The notes below the pieces were generated by a model, which had not been told where the DNA came from, did no database searches, and worked only from the letters and a program-made list of their open reading frames with translations. A stretch of DNA of 61,075 bases from Clostridia bacterium DTU084 (lineage in GTDB: Bacteria > Bacillota > DTU084), in assembly GCA_001512905.1 (NCBI GenBank), contig LFTB01000053.1, forward strand, positions 1-61,075, in the 5' to 3' direction. The translations under genes and the position numbers were made by a program. Positions within the stretch are counted from its first letter, which is position 1. Each line of letters begins with the position of its first letter. Below are positions 1-9,518 of the stretch, one piece after another.

Positions 1-5
1 GCTAA

Positions 6-33
6 CCCCACCCATACTCCGTATTGGGTGGGG
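6..33. terminator. Strong inverted repeat (CCCCACCCA...TGGGTGGGG) at window edge, possible terminator downstream of the GH36 gene
   Basis: 9-bp perfect arms 6-14 / 25-33 plus partial TAC/GTA extension; no clear U-tract visible because the window ends. Confidence 0.45.
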
Positions 34-44
34 AATGCGCCGTT

Positions 45-1631
45 TTAAATTCGTTCAAACCAGCAGAGGGGATTCGCGAACATGGTGATGGCGCACACGT
101 ACTCATAGGAATAGTTTGCAGGAGCCAGGGGATGGTTTTCCGGATATTTGTCGTGGTTGCGGTCTATATTCAAAAACTCGATCTGCAGTTTCTGCGGGGG
201 AACGAAGGCAGCCAGATCCCACAGGTTCCTCAGGGTTTTGTATGGATAGTAGTTAGCCCAGTCAGTGTAGCGGTTCTCCAAAAATATATTGCCGTACTCC
301 TGAAATAGGAAATACCCGCCTCTAGCATCCTGGCTGCCTGTGATGTCCAGATTAAAGGCAACATCCCTGTGCTGGGCCTGAACAGCTGCCATCAGCTTCT
401 CGAAATTATCCTCTGCTTCTTTGGTGCGCAATTGAACCGCATCCAGTTTAATCTGCTTGAACCCATACTCCCGGCAGTAGCGGACGAGGAGGTCTGCCTC
501 TGTTTTGTAGTTTCTATATAGTCTATTGCGATCTGGAGCAAACCAAAGTCCGAGTTTTATCCCAAGTTCGTCTGCTTTTTCCTTTATCGGAGCGAAGCCG
601 TTGGGAAAGCGCTCCGGATCAATCTGCCAATACTCTTCGTCAATAGCCCTGTTGTTGACAATCTGCCTGAGGCCGTTGCCTTTCTGCCAGCCGTCGTCCA
701 ATTGGTAGTGTGTGGCGCCGAGCTTTCTGCAGGCTGCAAGTTCCTTCAAAACGAATCCTTCAGACATGTGCTCTTCGCACCTGCGGTCCCCCCAGGGGTT
801 TGCCATTACCATATAATCCCGTTCCGGCACTAAAGGATTTCTTGCCCTCTGATAGTCTTTCAAAGCAATAAGGCCGTTTTCGAACGTGTTTTGGAAAAAA
901 CCTACCACAGAACTATAAGTCTTCAGATGTTTTTCTGCTGTAAATTCCTCAGCTCTGATCCCCCAGCCCAAAGTGTGAATGCAGTGTGGGGTGATCTGGA
1001 AATTTCCTGCAGCTTCAGGCCGCTGATCAGTAAAGACAGGGCTTTCTTTGAGAAAAAAGGCTCCCTCTCCTTCCCTATCCAGGGAAAAGACCAGGTTTGC
1101 AGATGTGATCTTTTCTGGTTTGCTCCTGCACACCAACTCGTCTGTTCGGTCTGTGCGGGTGAAAAGTTCGCAGGCAGTGAGACTGTCAGGCTCTAGAGCC
1201 AGGGGATAAGAGTCGAGAACCACATGCCGCAGGCTGCCGAAAAAATCCCCTCGAGGCAAATTGTGGGCTTTCACTTCCAGGAAGGTTCTGATGCACGGCG
1301 CATTTTCGTAAGCATAAGCATGGCGGATCAGCTCTACTCCATGGAAGGGAATCCGCAGGTAGAAGCTGGCCTCAAGAGAATGTTCCCCTTCTTTCACTTT
1401 CACGTCCAAAAGCTCTATTTCGGCTGCCTCTATTGTCTCATTCAGCATGCCGGTTAAACCTTCATAGAAGAACTCGGGCTCATCAAGGTGAGAGTTCAGC
1501 CATCTCCTGCCTGTAAGCTTATTCAAAAGCGAGGCTGTGGCAAAGTTTCCTTTGCCATATACCCAAGTCCTCTCGATGAACCTGTTCCCCAAAGTGAACA
1601 TCTGGCCTTCTTGAACAAAATAGCAGCTCAT
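45..1631 (-). CDS. Alpha-galactosidase/melibiase-like glycoside hydrolase (GH36/GH-D clan type)
   Basis: ORF track; motifs LGLWFAPDRN and FKQIKLDAVQ; start trimmed to MSCYFVQEG. Confidence 0.75.
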   Translation of the reverse strand: MSCYFVQEGQMFTLGNRFIERTWVYGKGNFATASLLNKLTGRRWLNSHLDEPEFFYEGLTGMLNETIEAAEIELLDVKVKEGEHSLEASFYLRIPFHGVELIRHAYAYENAPCIRTFLEVKAHNLPRGDFFGSLRHVVLDSYPLALEPDSLTACELFTRTDRTDELVCRSKPEKITSANLVFSLDREGEGAFFLKESPVFTDQRPEAAGNFQITPHCIHTLGWGIRAEEFTAEKHLKTYSSVVGFFQNTFENGLIALKDYQRARNPLVPERDYMVMANPWGDRRCEEHMSEGFVLKELAACRKLGATHYQLDDGWQKGNGLRQIVNNRAIDEEYWQIDPERFPNGFAPIKEKADELGIKLGLWFAPDRNRLYRNYKTEADLLVRYCREYGFKQIKLDAVQLRTKEAEDNFEKLMAAVQAQHRDVAFNLDITGSQDARGGYFLFQEYGNIFLENRYTDWANYYPYKTLRNLWDLAAFVPPQKLQIEFLNIDRNHDKYPENHPLAPANYSYEYVCAITMFANPLCWFERI

Positions 1632-1644
1632 AGCTATCCCCCCA

Positions 1645-2430
1645 TCAGTACAAGGCAAAGATGTCCCTCGAGCGCTTTAGAATGGTCCTAGCATCCACCC
1701 TTATACAATCCTCTCTCCTGCATACTGCCTCTGCTGTGCTCTCTAGTTTATATTCGATTTTCAGCTCATAGGGCGGATTCAGGCGCACCGGCTTGAACAT
1801 ATCCAGATTTGCTACTGCCCGCTTGACAGCCTCTCTAATCTTATCCTGAGCATCTTGCGGATGGAGGGACAAAGCACAGTTTCTTCCGAAACCTTCCTTC
1901 ACTGCCACGGTTTTCACGCCGGGAATCCAATCTTTTGCTTCCTGGACCCCTGCTTTGCAGCTGGAAACGAAAATAACCGGCACGCCCAAGGAGCCAGCCT
2001 GCACTGCAGTAAGGCCGATCTCGCCAACGGGACGGCCGTTCAGCCACATATTGTGAACTGCCACAGAAGAGAATGTGTGGGAAAGAACTCCTCCTTCAAC
2101 CCCCGCCATGGGATGGTAGCCGATCAAGATAACGCCTGCAAAAGACTCGTCCAGTCCTGTCAGCCGCCTTGGCCTGGGCACCCCTGAGAGGATCTTCACT
2201 CCCCTTCTAAGTTCATCGTAGAGAAGATTTGACGTGCCGTTGCCGTGTCCGTCCTCAACGATAATCTCTACTTCTCCTGCAGTCTTCAGCCCATCGATGG
2301 CCGCATTGATTTCGGCTGTGCACATTTTCCTGGCAAGCTCGTACTGTGCAGGAGCGCTGCTCAAAGTCTGGCCAGCCAGGCCCGTTACACAAGCTACCCC
2401 TTCCAAATCAGAAGACAGATAAAATTTCAC
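1645..2430 (-). CDS. M55 family D-aminopeptidase (DppA-like), paralog 1
   Basis: SSDLEGVACV, EDGHGNGTSN, GYHPMAGVEGGVLSHT, LNGRPVGEIGL motifs; likely GTG start at 2430 after a G-rich RBS. Confidence 0.85.
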   Translation of the reverse strand: MKFYLSSDLEGVACVTGLAGQTLSSAPAQYELARKMCTAEINAAIDGLKTAGEVEIIVEDGHGNGTSNLLYDELRRGVKILSGVPRPRRLTGLDESFAGVILIGYHPMAGVEGGVLSHTFSSVAVHNMWLNGRPVGEIGLTAVQAGSLGVPVIFVSSCKAGVQEAKDWIPGVKTVAVKEGFGRNCALSLHPQDAQDKIREAVKRAVANLDMFKPVRLNPPYELKIEYKLESTAEAVCRREDCIRVDARTILKRSRDIFALY

Positions 2431-2472
2431 TGCAATCCCCCCATGTTTGGTTTTTCTCAAAGTATAGAGATC

Positions 2473-3342
2473 TCAGACAAACCTTAACAGTTCAGTGCTG
2501 GTCTGCACACAAGACCAATCTACAACCAAAGTCTTCTCCCCGCAGGGAATAAGCACCTTGCCCTTTAAGTTAAAATCGTGCTCCTGGTTGTCTTTTCTGC
2601 ACTCCATGAGCTTGGGCACCATTGCCTTGAACGCTTCGAGCTTGGTGGTAGCAGGCTGGAGATCGTGCTCCCCACCTTCATAATAGCGCACAAGGACCTG
2701 TTTGCCTAAAGCTTCCAGTTTGTCAGCCAAGGCTTTAGTGTGGGTTTCGTGGTTCACTACAGTATCTGCTGTTCCATGTTCAAGGAAGACTGGACAGTTA
2801 ATCCGTTCTGCATGGAGAATTGCGTCCCGGGCTGCCAGTTCCGCGGGGGAAAAGTGTCTGCCTGCAAGCTCGATCTTGCTTTCATCAAGGTGAGTCAGGG
2901 GACAGGAAGCGTAGATGCCGGCAAAAGTGTTGGGAGCATAAATACTGCTGAGCAAACAAATCTGCCCTCCTTGACTGCCGCCGTAGTGGTAGATGCGGCA
3001 GCCATCCAGCTGGTACGTTTCCAAAACAAACCGCAGGGCACCGAGGGAGTCTATCACCTGGTAGAAGCTAGCGTCATAGGGTACGTATGAGCCGGCGCCG
3101 GAGACTGGGTCGAAGTCGTACCCGCTTTGGCGGTATTCTGCAGCAACGCAGACGAGGTTGTAGTTTTGGCAGGCATACTCCATCTTATCCTGATGCTGAA
3201 AGCGATTGCCGCCCCAGCCGTGGGTGAAGAGCATGGCGCCGGTGTCAGGGCTGATTTTTTCTGGCGCTACAACCAAAGCTGTGATTTTCTTGCTGTAGTG
3301 TTGGCTATTAAGGCTGGGAAAAGTAACCTCAAAAGTCCGCAT
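2473..3342 (-). CDS. Alpha/beta hydrolase (acetyl-xylan-esterase/prolyl-oligopeptidase-like)
   Basis: Nucleophile elbow GGSQGG, LEHGTADTVV, GGEHD motifs. Confidence 0.75.
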   Translation of the reverse strand: MRTFEVTFPSLNSQHYSKKITALVVAPEKISPDTGAMLFTHGWGGNRFQHQDKMEYACQNYNLVCVAAEYRQSGYDFDPVSGAGSYVPYDASFYQVIDSLGALRFVLETYQLDGCRIYHYGGSQGGQICLLSSIYAPNTFAGIYASCPLTHLDESKIELAGRHFSPAELAARDAILHAERINCPVFLEHGTADTVVNHETHTKALADKLEALGKQVLVRYYEGGEHDLQPATTKLEAFKAMVPKLMECRKDNQEHDFNLKGKVLIPCGEKTLVVDWSCVQTSTELLRFV

Positions 3343-3410
3343 GGAATCCTTCCTCCCTTTAGAGTCTGGTTACATATTCTCCACCGATTTAACTTTCCCT
3401 TTGAAAAACA

Positions 3411-3440
3411 AAGCGGATCTCCTAGCCAGGAGCTCCGCTT
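3411..3440 (-). terminator. Rho-independent terminator after the metQ-like gene
   Basis: aagcgga-ctcct/aggag-tccgctt hairpin; minus strand continues into TTTGTTTTTC. Confidence 0.75.
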
Positions 3441-3492
3441 GTCAGCTTTGTTTAATTCCGTGCATCCCTATCTATCGCCCAGCAGTGCGCTG

Positions 3493-4332
3493 TTAGAAGA
3501 CAGGCACAACTGAGCCTTGATATTTTTCTTCAATGAATTTCTTGACCTTCTCGCTTGTGAGGGCTTTGACTAAAGCTTTTAAGTCTTCCCTCTCCTCATC
3601 GCCGCTGCGCACTGCAACGATGTTGGCATAAGTTGTAGCTGCCAGAGAATCTTTTTCCTCCATGGCCAAGGCGTCTGTTGCAACATTTAAGCCTGCCTGG
3701 ATGGCGTAGTTGCCGTTGATAACTGCAATGTCCACATCCGGCAGAGAGCGGGCAAGCTGGGCTGCTTCAATTTCGATGATCTTGAGGTTCTTTGGGTTTT
3801 CCACAATATCATTGATTGTGGCTTTGAGTCCTGCATTTTCCCTTAATTTAATCAAACCCTGCGCTTCTAAAAGCAAAAGTGCCCTGGCTTCATTGGTGGT
3901 GTCGTTGGGAACAGCCACCTGGGCATTGTCTTTTAATTCCTCCAGGGTTTTGGTTTTGCCTGGATAAATGCCCAACGGTTCGTAATGGATGGCGGCGATG
4001 GAAACAAGATCTGTTTTGTTTTCCTCGTTGTAGTCGTCCAAATATGGTTTGTGCTGGAAGTAGTTGGCGTCAAGTTCCTTGCTTTCCAGCATCTTGTTGG
4101 GCTGGATGTAGTCGGTGAACTCTACGATTTCCAGCTCATAGCCTTCCTCAGCCAGAACCTCTTTGGCAACGTTCAAGATCTCTGCATGAGGTGTGGGGGT
4201 GGCGCCAACCACAATCTTCTTTGCCTCTTCAGTTGCCCCTGTTTCCACGTCGCTTTTGTTTCGGGAGCAGCCAGCAGCAAAAAGCACTACTGCAGCAGCA
4301 ATTAGAAGTAAAAGTAGTTTCTTTTTCATCAC
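3493..4332 (-). CDS. metQ: MetQ/NlpA family substrate-binding lipoprotein
   Basis: Lipobox AAGCS; IVVGATPTPHAEIL, DYIQPNKMLESKELDANYFQHKPYLDD. Confidence 0.93.
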   Translation of the reverse strand: MMKKKLLLLLIAAAVVLFAAGCSRNKSDVETGATEEAKKIVVGATPTPHAEILNVAKEVLAEEGYELEIVEFTDYIQPNKMLESKELDANYFQHKPYLDDYNEENKTDLVSIAAIHYEPLGIYPGKTKTLEELKDNAQVAVPNDTTNEARALLLLEAQGLIKLRENAGLKATINDIVENPKNLKIIEIEAAQLARSLPDVDIAVINGNYAIQAGLNVATDALAMEEKDSLAATTYANIVAVRSGDEEREDLKALVKALTSEKVKKFIEEKYQGSVVPVF

Positions 4333-4345
4333 TATCCCTCCAAAT

Positions 4346-5029
4346 TTAATTTCTTTTATCGCTTATTTTCGCCAGTTTCATCCCTAATTCCTGTAAGACC
4401 TGCACAATAATTACTAAAAGCACTACTGTGATCAGCATAATCCCTGTCTGATAGCGGTAGTAGCCGTAGCGGATGGCAATATCGCCAAGTCCCCCTCCCC
4501 CGACAAAACCTGTCATCGCAGAATAACTGAGGATGGTCGTAACAGCTATGGCGCTGCCTACAATCAGCGAAGGCCGCGCTTCGGGCAGCATCACTTTAAA
4601 GACGATCTGAAGGGGTGATGCGCCCATGGACTGGGCTGCCTCGATCACGCCCTTGTCCACCTCTTTCAGCGAGCTTTCGACCAGCCGCGCAATGAAAGGG
4701 GCTGCTGCGATCACAAGGGGAACAATGGTGGCTGTGGAACCTAAGGTTGTGCCTGTGATGAACCTGGTAATGGGAATCACTGTGATCAGCAGAATAAGAA
4801 AGGGAACTGAACGCAGTAGGTTAATGACAACTCCCAAAAACCAGTTCAACCAGGGAATTGGCCTGATTCCGCCTTTATCTGTCACAACCAGCACAATACC
4901 CAAGGGCAGACCGAGGAGGTACGCTACTGCTGAAGAGACGAAGGTCATGTAGAGGGTTTCCAAAAAGCCCTCGGCAAGCATTTTTACAATCACAGGATCA
5001 AACAAATCCTTCAACCTCCTCGACAGCAA
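4346..5029 (-). CDS. metI: Methionine ABC transporter permease
   Basis: MetI signature (GLPLGIVLVVTDKGGI, RSVPFLILL, SYSAMTGFVGGGGLGDIAIRYGYYRYQ). Confidence 0.93.
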   Translation of the reverse strand: MLSRRLKDLFDPVIVKMLAEGFLETLYMTFVSSAVAYLLGLPLGIVLVVTDKGGIRPIPWLNWFLGVVINLLRSVPFLILLITVIPITRFITGTTLGSTATIVPLVIAAAPFIARLVESSLKEVDKGVIEAAQSMGASPLQIVFKVMLPEARPSLIVGSAIAVTTILSYSAMTGFVGGGGLGDIAIRYGYYRYQTGIMLITVVLLVIIVQVLQELGMKLAKISDKRN

Positions 5030-6005
5030 GGCCTTTTGCTTTTAAGTATTCGATCATTCTGTCTGCCACTCCTTCTTCTTGCGGCAGCTGGATGACAATC
5101 TGACCGAAAGCCTTTCCGTCGATGTTTTTTGTGTCAGCAAAAAGGATATTGACGGTTGTGCGGAACCTCAACACCATATCTGCAATTACAGGCTCTGAGG
5201 CTGAATTGCCGTCGAAGACAATGCGGCAGCATCTGTCGCCGTGAAGGGCAAGCTGCTTTCCTTCAGGATAAAAAAGCCTTCGGGCTGCCTGAGATTTTGG
5301 CCTGGCAAAGATCTCCTCCACTGTCCCGATCTCCGCGATCAGGTGGCTGTCGATAATGGCCACCCGGTTGCAGATCTCTTCTACAACCTTCATCTCGTGA
5401 GTAATCACTACGATAGTGACGTTGAGGCGCTTGTTGATGTCCTTCAAAAGGGCAAGCACTTCCCGGGTGGTTGAAGGATCCAGGGCGCTTGTTGCCTCAT
5501 CGCAGAGCAGCACTTTGGGATCTGTGGCCAGAGCCCTGGCGATGGCCACCCTTTGCCGCTGTCCTCCAGACAGCTGGCTGGGGTATGAATTGGCCTTATC
5601 AGGCAAACCTACCAGCTCCAGGAGTTCTTTCGCTTTTTTGCGGGCTGTTTTCTTATCAGTGCCGGCTATTTCCAGGGGGAAACAGACGTTGTCCAAAGCT
5701 GTCCTCTGCATCAAGAGGTTAAACTGCTGGAAGATCATCCCCATGGATTGTCTGGTGCGGTAGAGCTCTTTTTGAGAAAGGGAAGCCAAGTCCTTACCAT
5801 CGAAGAAAACCTTGCCGCTTGTGGGCCTTTCCAAAAAGTTAATGCACCGGACCAGGGTGCTTTTGCCAGCACCGCTGACGCCGATAATGCCGAAAATCTC
5901 TCCCCTGTAAATTTCGAGATTTATTCCATCCAGCACCTTGATTTCTCCATCTGGAGTATCAAAGCTCTTGCTGAGATCCTGAATCTTGATTATTGGTTCA
6001 GACAA
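4998..6005 (-). CDS. metN: Methionine ABC transporter ATP-binding protein with NIL domain
   Basis: Walker [26 protein letters not shown]-terminal NIL-like region; TTG start. Confidence 0.93.
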   Translation of the reverse strand: MSEPIIKIQDLSKSFDTPDGEIKVLDGINLEIYRGEIFGIIGVSGAGKSTLVRCINFLERPTSGKVFFDGKDLASLSQKELYRTRQSMGMIFQQFNLLMQRTALDNVCFPLEIAGTDKKTARKKAKELLELVGLPDKANSYPSQLSGGQRQRVAIARALATDPKVLLCDEATSALDPSTTREVLALLKDINKRLNVTIVVITHEMKVVEEICNRVAIIDSHLIAEIGTVEEIFARPKSQAARRLFYPEGKQLALHGDRCCRIVFDGNSASEPVIADMVLRFRTTVNILFADTKNIDGKAFGQIVIQLPQEEGVADRMIEYLKAKGLAVEEVEGFV

Positions 6006-6137
6006 GATCTACCCTCCATTTAAAGTCCCAGACATTCTTCTCTTCTTGTTGATATTCTCTTTCCAGCTCTAGAATCCTTTTTAGCTCCATAATTATTGCT
6101 GTCAGGCTGGCCTTCAAAATGCTTTATGAACGCAGCA

Positions 6138-7439
6138 TCAAGCCAAAATGGCATCTAGAACCTTGGGGAGAAGACCAAGCTGCGCAAGGAGGGTAAAAAT
6201 TGTGTACCTCTCCCGCACTTCCCAGCCGTAGAGAATTGCATCCTCCACCCACTTTTTAGGCAGCCCAAGCTCTTGATAACTAGCAGGGGCGCCTGTACTG
6301 CGCAGCCTCTCTTGGATAGCACGGACTGACGGCGGCTTTATTTTGGAGCGAGCAGAAGCTAGTCTGCCTGAAAAACGGGGTGGCTCGTAAGTTGCCGGGC
6401 CTGCCTGCATAACGGGCAGCTCCCCTGCCAAAGGTCCATATACCTCTGTAAGCTTCTCTTTATATTCCTCCCAACTCAAGCCTCCTGTCCGCCAGCTGGA
6501 GCGGATGCTGGCCAGGTCCAGAGCCTGTTCCAAGAAAAATTGGTATGCCTTGGCAGAGAGAACTGAACCTACAGCCACTTTTTCCCCGTGGAGGTGCTCC
6601 TTACCGCCTTCGAGCTGCTCTTTCATCTCCCAAAAGTGGGCCAGGTGGTGTTCAGAACCTGAGGCAGGCCTCGAGCTTCCTGCCATGAGAATGCCGATCC
6701 CGCTGAGAATTAGCCCTTCGGTAAGTTTTGCGATGGCATCTTCCCGGCCTTCCTCAATGGCTGCAGTATCTATCCTGCAGCTGTCCGCTGCATCTTGTAC
6801 CAAGCCTGCGATGTAGGGACAGTAGTACTCTCCCTCCAGCTCCCGGGCCAGGATCCAATCAGAGAGGGCTGTATATTTACCTAGTAGATCTGCAGCTCCT
6901 GCAGAGATAAGCCGCTGGGGAGCTTTGGCGAGAACTGCCAGATCGCCGTAAATAGCTAAAGGCGGTCTTGCAGGTTTGGTTATTTTAAACCCATTGAAGG
7001 TCATGGCTGAAACTGTGGAAGCGTAGCCATCCATGGAGGGGGCTGTGGGGATGGAAACAAATGGAATCTTCAATATGTTTGCAGCAGCGTAGCGCACGAG
7101 ATCCGTGATCGTGCCGGAGCCAACTGCCAAAAGGAGATCTGGACGGTGAGCAGAGGAGGATAAAATCGCATCCACGCTCTCCTCGTCAGGCTTGAAGCCT
7201 GCAGACAGGATCACCTTCTCTAAAGCATACCTGCAAGCTAACGCCTCCTCCACCTGCGCCCCTGCCGCAGACCAGGTGTTCTCATCTGCTACCAGGAGAA
7301 GCTTGTCCCATGACCCCAAACCGGCCAGCTTTTGGTACAAATGGGAAAGGAGATTTGGGGCTATTTCAATCTCACGGATGGGTATCTGATGTTTTCTGCC
7401 GCAGCTGCAGGCTGCAGCAGCTAACTTTTGGATTTTCAT
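6138..7439 (-). CDS. sn-Glycerol-1-phosphate dehydrogenase family (AraM/EgsA-like)
   Basis: AVGSGTITDLVRYAA, IPTAPSMDGYAS, SGSEHHLAHFWEM motifs. Confidence 0.85.
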   Translation of the reverse strand: MKIQKLAAAACSCGRKHQIPIREIEIAPNLLSHLYQKLAGLGSWDKLLLVADENTWSAAGAQVEEALACRYALEKVILSAGFKPDEESVDAILSSSAHRPDLLLAVGSGTITDLVRYAAANILKIPFVSIPTAPSMDGYASTVSAMTFNGFKITKPARPPLAIYGDLAVLAKAPQRLISAGAADLLGKYTALSDWILARELEGEYYCPYIAGLVQDAADSCRIDTAAIEEGREDAIAKLTEGLILSGIGILMAGSSRPASGSEHHLAHFWEMKEQLEGGKEHLHGEKVAVGSVLSAKAYQFFLEQALDLASIRSSWRTGGLSWEEYKEKLTEVYGPLAGELPVMQAGPATYEPPRFSGRLASARSKIKPPSVRAIQERLRSTGAPASYQELGLPKKWVEDAILYGWEVRERYTIFTLLAQLGLLPKVLDAILA

Positions 7440-7461
7440 GGCAAATTCCCTTCTTTGATCA

Positions 7462-7614
7462 TCTGAGGATAAGAGAAGCTTGGAATTATGCTATCTTGGC
7501 TTTCAGCCTTCTTACAGCATCATTTAAATCGCTCTTCTTGAAGATGTCGAAAATTCGGACTTACCCATTCTCGACTATATAAAAAAGCCTTCCTCCACAC
7601 ATCCGAGGGATTTA
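7462..7614 (-). pseudogene. Short decayed coding remnant (MCGGRLFYIVENG*VRIFDIFKKSDLNDAVRRLKAKIA*)
   Basis: Manual minus-strand reading; coding-like frame with one in-frame stop; no family assigned; coordinates approximate. Confidence 0.3.
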
Positions 7615-7822
7615 AAGCCGACGTGATTGACGCCTTCGCTGCTGATCATCTCTCCTCTTTCCTCGGATTCTCGCAGCGAAGACGGGTGATCTGAGGCATG
7701 CAGTTTGTAGAGAACTGCTTCTACAGCAAGCCTTTGGTAAAATTCCAGCTTTGCAGACCATCCGATGCAGGCATTCCAGCTATACCTTTCTAGAGCCAGC
7801 TTCCATTTAATTTTTCTGCTCA

Positions 7823-8247
7823 TTAGTGCCTTTGGGCAACTGCCGCAGCCATTTGACCAGGTGTCAGCTCCCTTTCTATTCCCAATCCTTTTGCTGCTTT
7901 ATTTGTGGCCATCAATGAAAGCTCTGTTTCCGATAGATACCCAAATACTCCCAGCCGTTTCTTTATTTCCATGCACAGCTGTTTATCTAACTGATTTTCA
8001 TCAAGCTTTTAAAGCTCCGCGAGGTTCTCAGCATCTAAATATGTTATTCCTTGACCTCAGGATCGGTTATATTGGCTGATTTATTAAAAATCGAGCTGAT
8101 GGTGTTGATCGCAGAAATGATTGTTCAGTAAAGCTTACCAATTATGGGGCTTAAAGTATTCCCCAAAGTAGCGGTTTTGAGCAGTGCTATCAGCTGTGCG
8201 AATTTTTGTGGGCTTATTTTCTCGTGTCCTTTAAAATAGATTTGCCA
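7823..8247 (-). pseudogene. Degenerate gene of unknown family, multiple stops plus a frameshift
   Basis: Manual minus-strand reading: WQIYFKGHEKISPQKFAQLIALLKTATLGNTLSPIIGKLY*TIISAINTISSIFNKSANITDPEVKE*, then a frame change to ITYLDAENLAEL*KLDENQLDKQLCMEIKKRLGVFGYLSETELSLMATNKAAKGLGIERELTPGQMAAAVAQRH*. Confidence 0.6.
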
Positions 8248-8290
8248 CAAGGCTCAGCTCACATATTCAGCAAGCTTATCCACACTTCTG

Positions 8291-9340
8291 CTAAATTCCA
8301 AGCAAATATTTGGCTGTTCTGTTGTTGGGATCTATTCTCAAAATAGTTCTTAGACATTCCTCTGCTTTATCCCGCATCTTTTTGCGTTTATATCGTTTAA
8401 ACAGCTTAAATAAGAAACGGATGTCCTTTGTAGCCCAAAAATGCGCTTGACCCTCATTGAATCTGCCTAAATCAAAATAGACAGCTCCCAGTCCGTTATG
8501 TGCATACCTATCTTTTCCATTTATCCCCAAAGCAAGTTTATAAACTTTTATTGCCTCTGTGTGCATTTCCAAATCGCGGTAGATTCCTCCTAACCAGACT
8601 AAAGAAACTATCTTGTTTTCTGGCTTTGAGGCAAGTGCAAGTGCTTTTTTGTAGTACCCTATTCCTTCTTTGTATCGGTTGAGCTTTCTGCATATCCCTC
8701 CCAGGCCATTTAAGGCAACAAAATTTGTATTGTCTAGGGCAAAGCTCTTTTTGTACAGCTTGTAAGCTTGATCATACGCCTTGAGGTCTTTATGAAGTCC
8801 TCCCAATGTGTTCAGTACTGAAGTATCTGCGAGGTTCTCAAGGGGAATGCCTCGCTGTAGCCGTTTCATTTCCAATAATTTTTGTTTTATTAATAGAACA
8901 TCAACACCGAACGCTTCAAGCCTTCCGAGCCACTGAACCGCTTTGTCCAGCTCGCCTAGATTTAAATGGGCTGAAACAGCCTTATCCTTTATTTTGTTTA
9001 CTTCCTCGGGTATTCCAGCCGTTTCAGACAAGAATTCTGTCAGCTTCCAGCTGAGCTCAACTGCATCTTGATCCCTTTTTTCCAGGCACGCCTGCTTGCA
9101 CATTTTCACCAGCGTAAACAAATCAAGCTCTTCTACCAGATCAACTACATAATATTTAGCTCCTGTACTGAGCTCTATAGTTTCCCCTACTTTGCTGTTT
9201 TGCAGCCTTCTAGCCAGTTCCGTTTTGCTGTTGATCAGCCCCTTTTCCGGATTGCTTTCGGTTTCGACGATTTTGTAAACTTCTGCTTCCCCCAAAGAAT
9301 CGTCCTCCATATACCTAAGGGTAGCCTGCGAAATATTCAT
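8291..9340 (-). CDS. Tetratricopeptide repeat protein
   Basis: Repeated TPR helices (LGGLHKDLKAYDQAYKLYKKSFALDNTNFVALNGLGGICRKLNRY...); start set at MNISQATL. Confidence 0.85.
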   Translation of the reverse strand: MNISQATLRYMEDDSLGEAEVYKIVETESNPEKGLINSKTELARRLQNSKVGETIELSTGAKYYVVDLVEELDLFTLVKMCKQACLEKRDQDAVELSWKLTEFLSETAGIPEEVNKIKDKAVSAHLNLGELDKAVQWLGRLEAFGVDVLLIKQKLLEMKRLQRGIPLENLADTSVLNTLGGLHKDLKAYDQAYKLYKKSFALDNTNFVALNGLGGICRKLNRYKEGIGYYKKALALASKPENKIVSLVWLGGIYRDLEMHTEAIKVYKLALGINGKDRYAHNGLGAVYFDLGRFNEGQAHFWATKDIRFLFKLFKRYKRKKMRDKAEECLRTILRIDPNNRTAKYLLGI

Positions 9341-9518
9341 CTCGTTCCCCCCAATCTTCTCAATTGGCACTGTACAAATCAACTCTTGGCAGAAGATTAA
9401 AAAAATTAGCTAGCACAAAGGTTGCTGATTGTCCAAACAACTTCCTAAAGAAAATGATACAATGCCTGCTTCGTCTCTCCTGCTAAAATTTTCAGCTAAT
9501 TTAAAACCTGTTCCATTA

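Noticed and set aside
6006-6137. SAM (S-box) riboswitch upstream of metNIQ
   Set aside because: The gap was read on the minus strand; no S-box signature and too little space for a full aptamer plus terminator.
7575-7823. 82-aa minus-strand ORF as an intact gene
   Set aside because: Overlaps the decayed region and the pseudoknot candidate; no family features, so treated as non-genic or relic sequence.
7765-8079. 104-aa plus-strand ORF
   Set aside because: Antisense to the decayed minus-strand gene, which reads far more like protein.
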